From: DASWRT01 sp036403035
Lineage (GTDB): Bacteria; Pseudomonadota; Alphaproteobacteria; ATCC43930; CGMCC-115725
Length of the DNA: 26,212 nucleotides
Reading direction: 5' to 3'
NCBI GenBank assembly: GCA_036403035.1
Contig: DASWRT010000393.1
Coordinates: 1 to 26,212 of the forward strand
Shown: positions 6,793 through 13,878 of the stretch, piece by piece
Numbering within the stretch: position 1 is the first letter of the stretch
Layout: the number at the start of each line of letters is the position of its first letter
Notes under the pieces: model-generated
What the model saw: the letters and a program-made list of their open reading frames with translations, nothing else
What the model was told of the DNA's origin: nothing
Database searches by the model: none
Made by a program: the position numbers and the translations under genes

Positions 6793-7815
6793 ATGTCCCG
6801 GAGAATTTTTTTCGCCATGGCGGCAATGTGCGCGGTCATTGCCTCATATGCCCTGCCTGCGAGCGCGGCCGAGCCGCCGCGCCTCACCGTGGGTTTCGGA
6901 AACTTCATCGTCGGCTATCTGCCGCTGCCGCTTGCGGAGTCGCTGGGGTTCTTCCGCGAGGAGGGAATCGCGGTCGAGATCCAGAATTTCAACGGCCCCG
7001 GCAGCAAGGCGCTCCAATCGGTGATCGGCGGCACATCCGATTTCGGGTTCGGCGGCTACGACCACACGCTGCACATGCAGGTGCAAGGCAAGGATCTCGA
7101 GTGCGTCGCCTTGATCAACCGGCTGCCCGGTCTGGCGATCGTAGTGCGCAAGGACCTGTCCGACCGGATCCGCTCGCTGCGCGACGTCAAGGGCGCGACG
7201 ATCGGCATTCCGGGGCCGGGCACGCTGACCGAGTTCATGCTGCGCCAGTTCATCTCGGATGCCGGCCTGTCGTCGACCGACGACGTCAGCATCGTCTCCG
7301 TCGGCGGGCAGGAGAGCGCCATCGCCGCGCTGAAGACGCGCCGGGTCGATGTCGAGGTCGGATACGATCCCTCGGTCACGCTCCTCCAGCGCGAAGGCCT
7401 GGCGGACGTCATTCTCGACTTGCGGACCGTCGAGCAGACGCACGCCGCGCTCGGCGGCGACTATCCGTGGACGTGCCTCTACGCCCGGCGCGCCACGGTC
7501 GAGCAAAACCCCGAGGCGACGCAGAAGCTCGTCAACGGGATCGTCCGGGCGCTCCGGTGGATCGACGCCCACTCGCAGGAGGAGATCACCGACCAGACGC
7601 GGCCCGAATACCAGATCGGCGGGCGGGACCTCTTCATCGACGTGCTCGCGGCCTCCAAGCCCATGTTCCCGACGGACGCGCACCTGACGCAGGACATGAT
7701 GGCCCGTTCGTTGAAGTTCGTCGCCACGTTCGTCCCGCAGATCCGCACCTTTCCGATCCGGCTGGAGGACACGTATACCAACCGGTTCGTGGACGCGGCG
7801 CCCGCGATGCGATGA
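6793..7815 (+). CDS. ABC transporter substrate-binding protein, NitT/TauT (SsuA/THI5-like) type
   Basis: This is a periplasmic solute-binding protein of the aliphatic sulfonate/nitrate/taurine class. The 340-residue precursor starts MSRRIFFAMAAMCAVIASYA with a Sec signal peptide, probably cut after residue 25 or 26 (PASA-AEPP). The mature part has the family opening LTVGFGNFIVGYLPLPLAES, LGFFREEGIAVEI, GTSDFGFGG and DVKGATIGIPGPGTLTEF, the usual two-lobe layout. The ATG at 6793 has GAGG upstream. A start at 6760 would put residues ahead of the signal and was rejected. The stop overlaps the IclR gene as ATGA. No permease or ATPase gene is near, so it is an orphan binding protein here. The ligand cannot be told; aromatic acids, sulfonates and pyrimidine-like compounds are all known for relatives. 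Confidence 0.9.
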   Translation: MSRRIFFAMAAMCAVIASYALPASAAEPPRLTVGFGNFIVGYLPLPLAESLGFFREEGIAVEIQNFNGPGSKALQSVIGGTSDFGFGGYDHTLHMQVQGKDLECVALINRLPGLAIVVRKDLSDRIRSLRDVKGATIGIPGPGTLTEFMLRQFISDAGLSSTDDVSIVSVGGQESAIAALKTRRVDVEVGYDPSVTLLQREGLADVILDLRTVEQTHAALGGDYPWTCLYARRATVEQNPEATQKLVNGIVRALRWIDAHSQEEITDQTRPEYQIGGRDLFIDVLAASKPMFPTDAHLTQDMMARSLKFVATFVPQIRTFPIRLEDTYTNRFVDAAPAMR

Positions 7816-8546
7816 AGAAAACCATCGCTCAACCCGAATACCGGGTCGAGGCCGTCGACAAGGCGCTGGCGATCCTCTCGGCCTTCACCGTCGCGGAGCC
7901 TCGGCTGACGCAGCGCCAGCTCGCGGACCGAACCGGATTGAATCAGCCGACGATTTATCGGACGGCCGGCTCTCTCGTCAGGGCCGGGTTTCTGGTGCGA
8001 GGCGAGGACGGGAGGTTCCGCTTGGGGTCGATGCTCTTGAAGCTCGGCGCGGTTTACGAAGCCGCCTTCGACCTGGGCGAACTGATAAAGCCCGCGCTGG
8101 CGCGGATCGTCGCGGAGACGGGGGAGACCGCGAACTTCTATGTGCGGGAGGGCAACGAGCGCGTCTGCCTTTTCAGGCACGATGGGCCGGACGTTTGGCA
8201 TACCGTCCGCGTCGGCACCCGGCTGCCGCTCGACAAGGGATCGCCGGGGCGCGTGATATTGGCGTTCGAAGGCGAGCCGGGCGAGCCCTACGAGACGATC
8301 CGCGCGAACGGGGTCTTCCATACGCCGGGCGACCGCGATCCCTTGGGCGCCGGCGCGAGCAGCCCGGTGTTCGGCGCCGATGGAAAGGTGGTTGGAGCGC
8401 TGACGGTTCTCGGCTTCCGGCCGCGCGTCGAGCACAAGGTCCATACCGTTTTCACGGAAGTCGTGATGCGCTACGCCGAGTACCTCACCCGCCAGCTCGG
8501 AGGGATCTGGCCGTTTCCGGAGTTGTCCGCGAAAGCGGGTGAATAA
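7812..8546 (+). CDS. IclR-family transcriptional regulator
   Basis: The 244-residue product is a dimeric DNA-binding regulator with an N-terminal winged helix-turn-helix and a C-terminal effector domain. The HTH region spans about 11-75 (VEAVDKALAILSAF, then LTQRQLADRTGLNQPTIYRT and GFLVRGEDGRFRLGSMLLKLG). The GAF-like ligand domain follows (about 90-235), with GSPGRVILAF and the region ASSPVFGADGKVVGALTV near the end. The ATG at 7812 overlaps the stop of the binding-protein gene, so the two are made together. IclR regulators often control uptake and breakdown of small acids. Here it probably senses the ligand of the partner transporter and binds the palindromes upstream of the pair. Confidence 0.93.
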   Translation: MKKTIAQPEYRVEAVDKALAILSAFTVAEPRLTQRQLADRTGLNQPTIYRTAGSLVRAGFLVRGEDGRFRLGSMLLKLGAVYEAAFDLGELIKPALARIVAETGETANFYVREGNERVCLFRHDGPDVWHTVRVGTRLPLDKGSPGRVILAFEGEPGEPYETIRANGVFHTPGDRDPLGAGASSPVFGADGKVVGALTVLGFRPRVEHKVHTVFTEVVMRYAEYLTRQLGGIWPFPELSAKAGE

Positions 8547-8562
8547 TCCCCGGTGGAGTTAT

Positions 8563-8578
8563 ACCAACGACTGTTGGT
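8563..8578. repeat. Small palindrome ACCAAC-GACT-GTTGGT
   Basis: This is a perfect 6-bp inverted repeat with a 4-bp loop, 16 bp after the IclR stop and in a convergent gap. A related TACCAACGGCCGTTG palindrome follows the glutamate dehydrogenase gene at 21908-21922. Both are preceded by ATACC. It is probably a dispersed intergenic palindrome with a possible RNA-end role. Confidence 0.55.
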
Positions 8579-8641
8579 TAAGCCCGCGCGGCAACTGAGC
8601 GATACCCGCTCGGCATCGGTCAACGACCGAGGCCGACGGTA

Positions 8642-8872
8642 TTATTGAGCCTTGGCAAGCTCCCGCGGCTCGCCCGTTCGGAGCGCTTCTCCGAGTAGCC
8701 GCTCGACCGCTTCCTTCGCCTCCGTCAGGCTGCGGTTGGGATGCTCTTTCAGCCACTCGCGCACGGCGAGTTCGAAGCAGCTTTGCGGCACGAGCGACGC
8801 GCGGCGCCCGCGCTCGTAGGCGGCTTTGATCCGTTCTGAAATGCTCTGCGACGTCGGTCGACCGGCGGACAT
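8642..8872 (-). CDS. Hypothetical 76-residue helical protein
   Basis: I do not recognise a family. The ATG at 8870-8872 has GAGG about 8 nt upstream. A TTG start at 8935 would add 21 residues but has a weaker signal. The sequence starts MSAGRPTSQSISERIKAAYE and is charged and helix-rich, with an Arg-rich turn (YERGRRASLVP) and a C-terminal helix EAKEAVERLLGEALRTGE. It has no signal peptide or membrane segment and contains one cysteine. The composition could suit a small DNA- or protein-binding factor, but nothing proves it. It is convergent with the IclR gene. A different frame on the same strand (8559-8984) is longer but low-complexity and Arg/Ala-rich, and was rejected. Confidence 0.5.
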   Translation of the reverse strand: MSAGRPTSQSISERIKAAYERGRRASLVPQSCFELAVREWLKEHPNRSLTEAKEAVERLLGEALRTGEPRELAKAQ

Positions 8873-9089
8873 GTGCAGCCTCGCTCCCTTTCGGAAAAGG
8901 TTCTTCGGCGGTCCGTCCAGATCGAATTTCCTCAAAATCTGATCGAAGTGAAAACTCGAGTCGAGTCGCCATAAAGAGCTGCATTTATCTCAAAAGTAGA
9001 TTAATGCCGCGGAAATGCCGGTTGCACGGTTATCAACTAAAGCGCGTAATTCCTATGTCGCGGGCAACCCACGTGAGTAGGAAGCGAGC

Positions 9090-9290
9090 ATGGTTGTTGG
9101 AGGAGGCCGGGCGGATGCCGTACGTGAACTGGAAAGGGCAGCCGACGAGATGCGCGCCTGCGAAGAAGAGTTGCGCGACGCGTATCGCTCCGGCGCGGAT
9201 CGGGTCGCGGTCGACGCCGCGCGCGTCGCTTTCCAGCAGGCGGTGGCGCGGTATCTGAAGGCGGAGACGGACCTCTATTCGACCACATGA
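9090..9290 (+). CDS. Hypothetical 66-residue coiled-coil-like protein
   Basis: The family is unrecognised. The ATG at 9090 has GGAAG upstream at normal spacing. The product is almost wholly predicted helix: ADAVRELERAADEMRACEEE is followed by LRDAYRSGADRVAVDAARVA and a final FQQAVARYLKAETDLY. Heptad-like hydrophobic spacing suggests a short helical hairpin or coiled coil. Codon third positions are G/C-rich. An overlapping frame (9004-9258) is Arg-rich and less protein-like. It stands alone, with a strong hairpin 70 bp after its stop. Confidence 0.5.
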   Translation: MVVGGGRADAVRELERAADEMRACEEELRDAYRSGADRVAVDAARVAFQQAVARYLKAETDLYSTT

Positions 9291-9359
9291 CGGGAGCCGC
9301 GCACCCGATCGCGGGGCGGGATCGGCCGACTGCCTTGAAAGTCCGCTGCGTTGAAAGGT

Positions 9360-9397
9360 GAGCCGGCGGCCGTGAAAGGTCGACGGGCCGCCGGCTC
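9360..9397. terminator. GC-rich stem-loop in a convergent gap
   Basis: This is a perfect 12-bp stem, GAGCCGGCGGCC pairing with GGCCGCCGGCTC, with a 14-nt loop. It sits between the small gene ending at 9290 and the LysR gene ending at 9500, so it could stop transcription from either side. There is no T-run, so intrinsic termination is uncertain. Just before and within it, (T/G)TGAAAG occurs three times (9335, 9351 and 9372). The rest of the 9291-9499 gap shows nothing else. Confidence 0.5.
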
Positions 9398-9499
9398 AAG
9401 GTGCGCGGAGCGTCGCCGTCGAGGGACGGACGACGCCATCGCCAGCCGGTGCAACTCGACTGGCGGTGGGAGTATGATGCGGCGATCGTTGACGCTCCG

Positions 9500-10447
9500 C
9501 TAACTTGGCGGCGTCGGATCGAGCATCGCCCGTTCCCGCCGCACGATCTCGGCGACGAGGTCGAGGACGGCGCGGATGCGCGGCACGTCGCGCAGGTCGC
9601 GGTGCACGACCAGCCATAGCTCGCGCGTCATCCGTTCCGTGCCCGCCATGGCCACAGGCCGCAAGCCCGCCGTCCCGGCGGCGAGGTAATGCGGCAGCAC
9701 GGCGATGCCGGCTCCGGCCTCCGCGGCGGCCCGCTGCGCCAGGACGCTGTTGCTGCGGAACACGATGCGGCCGTGCTTCGCGGTGCGGGCGAGCCAGCCC
9801 GGCTCTGGCAACCCGCCGGCCGAGCCGGCATCGTCGAACCCGATCAGGTCGTGCGGCTGCTCCGGATCGCCGCCGCCGTTGCCGCTACCGGCATGCGCGG
9901 CGAGGTACGGCTCCGCCGCGTAGAACCCGTAGCCGACGGTGCCGATGCGGCGGCAGAAGAGCGCGCCGCTCCCCTCGCCGGCCGGACGTGCCCAGCGCAG
10001 CGCCGCATCCGCCTCGCGCCGGGACAGGTTGAGCGCGCGGCTGTCGGTCGCGATCTCGACGGCGATCCCCGGATGAAGCTCCCGCACGGCCGCAGCGAGG
10101 CGCGGCGCCAGGAAGACGCTCGCCAGCGCTTCCGTCGCGGTGAGCCGGACGGTCCCGGCGAGGCCCGGTCCGGCGCGGCCGGCGCCGCGCAGGAAGGCGT
10201 GCGAGCCCGCCTCCATCGCCTCGGCCGCCGGCAGCAGCGTGCGGGCCAGCGGCGTCGGCGCATAGCCCCGCGCACCGCGCTCGAACAGCGCGCCGCCGAC
10301 CCGGCGCTCCAGCGAGTCGATGCGCCGCCCGATCGTCGCGTGGTTGACGCCCAGCGTCCGCGCCGCCGCCGACAGGCTCTCGTGCCGGGCGAGGGCCAGG
10401 AAGACCTGGACGTCGTCCCAATCGAGGTCATCAGTGCGTTTTTTCAC
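9500..10447 (-). CDS. LysR-family transcriptional regulator
   Basis: The 315-residue product has an N-terminal winged HTH (about 9-68: WDDVQVFLALARHESLSAAA, then LGVNHATIGRRIDSLERRVG and LFERGARGYAPTPLA) and a two-lobe effector domain. The segment NSVLAQRAAAEAGAGIAVLP is typical of the C-terminal lobe, and the product ends MLDPTPPS. The GTG at 10445-10447 was taken as start because the protein then begins KKRTDDLDWDD, only a few residues before the HTH. The open frame continues far upstream, but across the divergent gene. It is divergent from the isochorismatase-like gene with 85 bp between starts, the usual arrangement of a LysR regulator and its target. The effector is unknown. Confidence 0.92.
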   Translation of the reverse strand: MKKRTDDLDWDDVQVFLALARHESLSAAARTLGVNHATIGRRIDSLERRVGGALFERGARGYAPTPLARTLLPAAEAMEAGSHAFLRGAGRAGPGLAGTVRLTATEALASVFLAPRLAAAVRELHPGIAVEIATDSRALNLSRREADAALRWARPAGEGSGALFCRRIGTVGYGFYAAEPYLAAHAGSGNGGGDPEQPHDLIGFDDAGSAGGLPEPGWLARTAKHGRIVFRSNSVLAQRAAAEAGAGIAVLPHYLAAGTAGLRPVAMAGTERMTRELWLVVHRDLRDVPRIRAVLDLVAEIVRRERAMLDPTPPS

Positions 10448-10470
10448 AGAGCTTCTGCTCCAATCGGCAA

Positions 10471-10484
10471 TGTTCGCGCTAACA
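10471..10484. promoter_or_regulatory. Operator candidate between divergent LysR and hydrolase genes
   Basis: TGTT-CGCGCT-AACA is a 14-bp inverted repeat with only the two flanking central bases unpaired. It lies in the 85-bp divergent region, 24 bp from the LysR start. A second small palindrome, GAGC-TTCT-GCTC (10449-10460), covers the LysR ribosome-binding region. LysR proteins usually bind T-N11-A palindromes; this one is T-N12-A, so the match is only approximate. Confidence 0.4.
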
Positions 10485-10532
10485 CGCACGGAGTATCTGA
10501 TCGGGAGCGCAACCGAAATTGGAGTGCTTCCG

Positions 10533-11177
10533 ATGACGACCAGCCCATCAACGCCAGTTCCGCCGCCTCGCCCGTCGACGCTGCTCGACATGGCCGGGGC
10601 GCCGCGCCATCCGAGCCCGTGGGACGCCGCCGCGCTGGTGCTGATCGACTGCCAAGTCGAGTATCGGAGCGGCGCGCTGCCGCTCGCCGGCATCGGCGAG
10701 GCGGTCGCCGAGGCGGCGCGGCTGCTCGGTATCGCGCGCCGCGCCGGTACGCCGGTGATCCACATCGTCCACCATGGGCGGAAGGGCGGCGGCGGCCTCT
10801 TCGATCCTGACGGGCCGAACGCCGCGATCCTGCCCGCCGTGGCGCCGCGGGCCGGCGAGCCGGTGCTGCCGAAGGGACTGCCGAACGCCTTCGCCGGGAC
10901 GGCGCTGGAGGCGAGGCTGCGCGAGACCGGCCGGCGCGAGCTGATCCTGGCCGGCTTCATGACGCACATGTGCGTCTCGTCGACGGCGCGCGCCGCGCTC
11001 GATCTCGGCTACCGGACGACCGTTGTGGCGGGCGCGACCGCGACGCGCGACCTGCCGGACCCGACCGGGCCGGGGATCGTGCCGGCCGCAGAGGTACAGC
11101 GCGCCACCTTGGCGGCGCTCGCCGACCGTTTTGCGATCGTCGTACCGGATAGCGGTGTGTGGGGAATGCAGGGGTAG
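10533..11177 (+). CDS. Isochorismatase-like cysteine hydrolase
   Basis: The 214-residue product belongs to the isochorismatase/nicotinamidase fold. The expected Asp-Lys-Cys triad is present: D39 in VLIDCQVEY, K114 in VLPKGLPNAF and C147 in GFMTHMCVSSTAR. The loop before the cysteine matches the cis-peptide region of the family. The ATG at 10533 has GGAG about 9 nt upstream; the frame is open further upstream but across the regulator's control region. A family member of this kind cleaves amide or vinyl-ether bonds in small molecules, and the exact substrate cannot be read from sequence. It is probably controlled by the divergent LysR regulator. It ends in a convergent gap with a repeat element. 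Confidence 0.92.
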   Translation: MTTSPSTPVPPPRPSTLLDMAGAPRHPSPWDAAALVLIDCQVEYRSGALPLAGIGEAVAEAARLLGIARRAGTPVIHIVHHGRKGGGGLFDPDGPNAAILPAVAPRAGEPVLPKGLPNAFAGTALEARLRETGRRELILAGFMTHMCVSSTARAALDLGYRTTVVAGATATRDLPDPTGPGIVPAAEVQRATLAALADRFAIVVPDSGVWGMQG

Positions 11178-11191
11178 AGCGAGAGGCAAAT

Positions 11192-11319
11192 AAAATCGAA
11201 AATAACGATCGGACCACCAACGTACCGAAAGCACAAAGATAGTTTATGGCGCGCGTTGCGGGTCGAGATTTTCTTGGTGTCTTTGTGTCTTGGTGGTTCG
11301 AACGTTGTTTTTGTTTTTC
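11192..11319. repeat. Inverted-repeat element, copy 2, with three tandem 8-mers
   Basis: The right arm contains three contiguous 8-mers, TCTTGGTG, TCTTTGTG and TCTTGGTG (11272-11295), followed by GTTCGAACGTTG and a T-rich end. The left arm (about 11192-11241) holds a degenerate reverse complement (CGGACCACCAA, CACAAAGA). The reverse complement of the right arm shares ACGTTCGAACCAC and GACACCAAG with the left arm of copy 1 at 5911-6022. It lies between convergent genes. No coding content was seen. Confidence 0.72.
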
Positions 11320-11329
11320 ATGTAATTGA

Positions 11330-11947
11330 TCACGCCGGTGCTGCGGTTCGCGGGCGCTCCAGCGCCGCCTTCATCGCCAACTTGATGTCGTCGACGACGG
11401 TCGGCACGTCGACGCGGTTGCGGCGCAGGATGAAGCTCGGGTGGTAGGTCGGGATCACGACGCTCTGCGGCAGGAAGCGGCAGGGCAGCACCTCGCCGCG
11501 CAGCGCGGTGATGCCGTTCCGGCCGGTCAGCGCCCACATCGGCGTGCGGCCCAAGGCGACGATCGCCGCCGGCTGCAGCTCGGCCAGCGTCGCGCGCAGA
11601 TGCTCGATCTCCGGCGCATACTCGGCGAGGCAGTAGGAGGACTCGCCGAACGGGCCCAGCTCCTCCAGCAGCCCGACGCCCATCTTCTTCGCCTTGCCGC
11701 GCGAGGCGAAGAAGTGATCGACCTTGTTGTCGGGCGGACGGAAACGGAAGACGTTGCCGATGAGGCAGGCCCGGCGGTCGATGTCCGCCTTCTCCAGCAT
11801 CTCGTCGAGAAGCTGGCCGCTGCGGCCGGCGAAGGGCCGGCCCTGCCGCACCTCGTCCGCGCCCGGCGCCTCGCCGATGAACGCGAGCAGCGCGCCCGAA
11901 GCGCCGGACGCCGGATACTGATAGTCGACGAAGGGTAATGCGTCCAT
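11330..11947 (-). CDS. Uracil-DNA glycosylase superfamily protein (family-4-like, without Fe-S cysteines)
   Basis: The 205-residue product has the core of family-4 uracil-DNA glycosylases: FIGEAPGADEVRQGRPFAGR (23-42), SGQLLDEMLEKADI, IGNVFRFRPPDNK (63-75), IVALGRTPMWALTG (129-142) and PTYHPSFILRR (166-176), which holds the catalytic-loop histidine. Such enzymes remove uracil from DNA. Classical family-4 enzymes carry four cysteines for a 4Fe-4S cluster: two near the N-terminus, one before RPP and one in the following helix. None is present at those places here (RFRPP rather than KCRPP, no N-terminal pair). The start ATG at 11945-11947 gives the expected N-terminus; the longer open frame overlaps the lipoprotein gene. 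It may be a cluster-free branch, and activity is unproven. Confidence 0.86.
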   Translation of the reverse strand: MDALPFVDYQYPASGASGALLAFIGEAPGADEVRQGRPFAGRSGQLLDEMLEKADIDRRACLIGNVFRFRPPDNKVDHFFASRGKAKKMGVGLLEELGPFGESSYCLAEYAPEIEHLRATLAELQPAAIVALGRTPMWALTGRNGITALRGEVLPCRFLPQSVVIPTYHPSFILRRNRVDVPTVVDDIKLAMKAALERPRTAAPA

Positions 11948-12166
11948 CGGGGCTGCCTCCGGAAAGCGTTCCTGCTCTACACAACAGAGCCGGGACTCAT
12001 TGGTTTCGCAAGCAGGGTCGCGCGCCCCAGCCGGCGCATCGAGGCTCCCGTCACATTCGGGCGCTTGCGGCGCAACGCGCGCCGTTGCAAAAGAGGCCCC
12101 GTCGCCGGAGCGGGCCGCCGTCCCGTCCGGCATGGCTTCGGAGGCACGGGGCAGGAGGCACGAGGG

Positions 12167-12364
12167 ATGAGGATCGTCGGGGTCGCTGCGCTGCTCGGCC
12201 TGCTGGCGCTTACGGGTTGCGGCACCTACCGCTGGGAGCGGCAGGGATCGAGCAACACGGACTTCCAGCGCGAGAGCGCGGAGTGCCAGCAGCAATCGGC
12301 GCCGGGGCAGTGGGAGAACTGCATGATGGGCCGCGGCTGGCGCTACAAGACCGGCTGGTTCTGA
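12167..12364 (+). CDS. Small lipoprotein
   Basis: The 65-residue precursor has a lipoprotein signal peptide, MRIVGVAALLGLLALTGCG, with lipobox LTGC and lipidated Cys18. The ATG at 12167 has a strong GGAGG 8 nt upstream. The mature part of about 48 residues contains two more cysteines (40 and 52) in QRESAECQQQS and WENCMMGRGWRYK, which could form a disulfide. Glycine after the lipidated cysteine, rather than aspartate, suggests outer-membrane sorting. No function is known to me; short lipoproteins with this Cys pair and a C-terminal GRGW are common in alphaproteobacteria. Its leader overlaps the open but unused upstream frame of the glycosylase gene on the other strand. Confidence 0.82.
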   Translation: MRIVGVAALLGLLALTGCGTYRWERQGSSNTDFQRESAECQQQSAPGQWENCMMGRGWRYKTGWF

Positions 12365-12433
12365 GCCGGGCGGGGTGCGGGACGAGGTAAGCCGCGCCCT
12401 TCTGTCGTCCTGCCGGGTCCGTCTCCGCGCGCC

Positions 12434-13783
12434 TCAGAGAAGCGGCGGAACGCCGGTCCTTTCACGTTCCCCGGCGGCTTCGCTCCACACGGCTCCGGCC
12501 GGATAGGCGTGCGCTTCCAGCGATTCCGGCTTCAGCGCGGCGCTGTAGCCCGGCGCGGTCGGCGGCATGTAGCGGCCGTCGCGGATCACCACCGGGTCGA
12601 CGAAGTGCTCGTGCAGGTGATCGACATATTCCAGGACGCGGTTCTCCAGCGATCCCGACACCGCGATGTAGTCGAAGATCGACAGGTGCTGCACCAGTTC
12701 GCACAGTCCGACGCCGCCCGCATGCGGGCAGACCGGCACGCCGAACTTGGCGGCCATCAGCAGCACGGCCAGGACCTCGTTGACGCCGCCGAGGCGGCAG
12801 GCGTCGATCTGGCAGAAATCGAGCGCCTTGGCCTGGAGGAACTGCTTGAACATCACGCGGTTCTGGCAGTGCTCGCCGGTGGCGACGCCGATGCCGAGCG
12901 GACGCAGCGCCTCGGCGATCCGGGCGTGGCCGAGCACGTCGTCCGGGCTCACCGGCTCCTCGATCCACCACGGGCGGAATTCGGCGAGGCGGCGCATGTT
13001 GGCGATCGCCTCGTCGACCTCCCAGACCTGGTTGGCGTCCATCATCAGCGTGCAGCCGTCGCCGATCTCCTCGCGGATGATCCGGGCGCGGCTTATGTCG
13101 GCCTCGATGTCGCCGCCGACCTTCTGCTTGAAATGGGTCCAGCCCTGCGCCACGCCTTCGCGGCACAGGCGGCGCAGCTTCGCCTCGTCGTAGCCGAGCC
13201 AGCCGGCCGAGGTGGTGTAGGCGGGATAGCCGCGCTCGCGCATCTCCCGCTCGCGCGCGGCGCGCCCCGGAAGCTGGCGGGCGAGCATCGCCGTCGCCTC
13301 CTCCGGCGTCAGCGCGTCGGTGACGTGGCGGAAATCGATGCAGCGCACGATCTCCTCGGGGGACATGTCGGCGAGCAGCTTCCAGACCGGCTTGCCCTCG
13401 ACCTTGGCCCAGAGATCCCAGACGCCGTTGACGACCGCCGCGGTGGCGAGATGGATGGCCCCCTTCTCCGGCCCGATCCAGCGCAACTGGCTGTCGCCCG
13501 CGACGCTGCGCCAGAACCGACCCATATGCGCGGTGATGTCCTCCAGCGTCCGGCCGACCACGAGGGGCGCGAGCGCCTCGATGCCGCGGGCGCAGATCTC
13601 GTTGCCGCGGCCGATCGTGAAGGTCATGCCGTGGCCGACGATTCCGTCCCCGGCGTCCGTCTCGATCAGCGCATAGGCGGCGGAATAGTCGGGCGCGGCA
13701 TTCATCGCGTCCGAGCCGTCGAGATGGCGCGACGTCGGGAACCGCACGTCGCAGGCGGTGATCTTCGTGATGGTCCTCGGCAT
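12434..13783 (-). CDS. L-fuconate dehydratase (enolase superfamily)
   Basis: This enzyme dehydrates L-fuconate to 2-keto-3-deoxy-L-fuconate in non-phosphorylating fucose breakdown. The 449-residue product closely resembles human ENOSF1 and Xanthomonas FucD along its full length. Segments include FPTSRHLDGSDAMNAAPDYS (15-34), QLRWIGPEKGAIHLATAAV and CPHAGGVGLCELVQHL. Expected active-site residues are present: K219-x-K221, metal ligands D249, E275 and E304, and H354. The ATG at 13781-13783 has GGAGG upstream. The MFS transporter gene lies just upstream on the same strand (95-bp gap), so the two probably form a transport-and-catabolism unit. The other fucose-pathway enzymes are not in the window. 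Confidence 0.94.
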   Translation of the reverse strand: MPRTITKITACDVRFPTSRHLDGSDAMNAAPDYSAAYALIETDAGDGIVGHGMTFTIGRGNEICARGIEALAPLVVGRTLEDITAHMGRFWRSVAGDSQLRWIGPEKGAIHLATAAVVNGVWDLWAKVEGKPVWKLLADMSPEEIVRCIDFRHVTDALTPEEATAMLARQLPGRAAREREMRERGYPAYTTSAGWLGYDEAKLRRLCREGVAQGWTHFKQKVGGDIEADISRARIIREEIGDGCTLMMDANQVWEVDEAIANMRRLAEFRPWWIEEPVSPDDVLGHARIAEALRPLGIGVATGEHCQNRVMFKQFLQAKALDFCQIDACRLGGVNEVLAVLLMAAKFGVPVCPHAGGVGLCELVQHLSIFDYIAVSGSLENRVLEYVDHLHEHFVDPVVIRDGRYMPPTAPGYSAALKPESLEAHAYPAGAVWSEAAGERERTGVPPLL

Positions 13784-13878
13784 GGCGTCCTCCTTTTCAT
13801 ACCGAGCAGACGGAAGAGAGAGCGGGCGGCGATGCGGGCCGCCGGGACCGGTCCTGCGCCGCCTGCCTCCCTGCCGGC

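Noticed and set aside
8559..8984. A 141-codon minus-strand frame as the real small gene
   Set aside because: Arg/Ala-rich low complexity; the overlapping frame starting at 8872 has a better ribosome-binding site and a more protein-like sequence.
9335..9380. Three (T/G)TGAAAG repeats as iteron-like sites
   Set aside because: Only three short copies with uneven spacing and no replication gene nearby.
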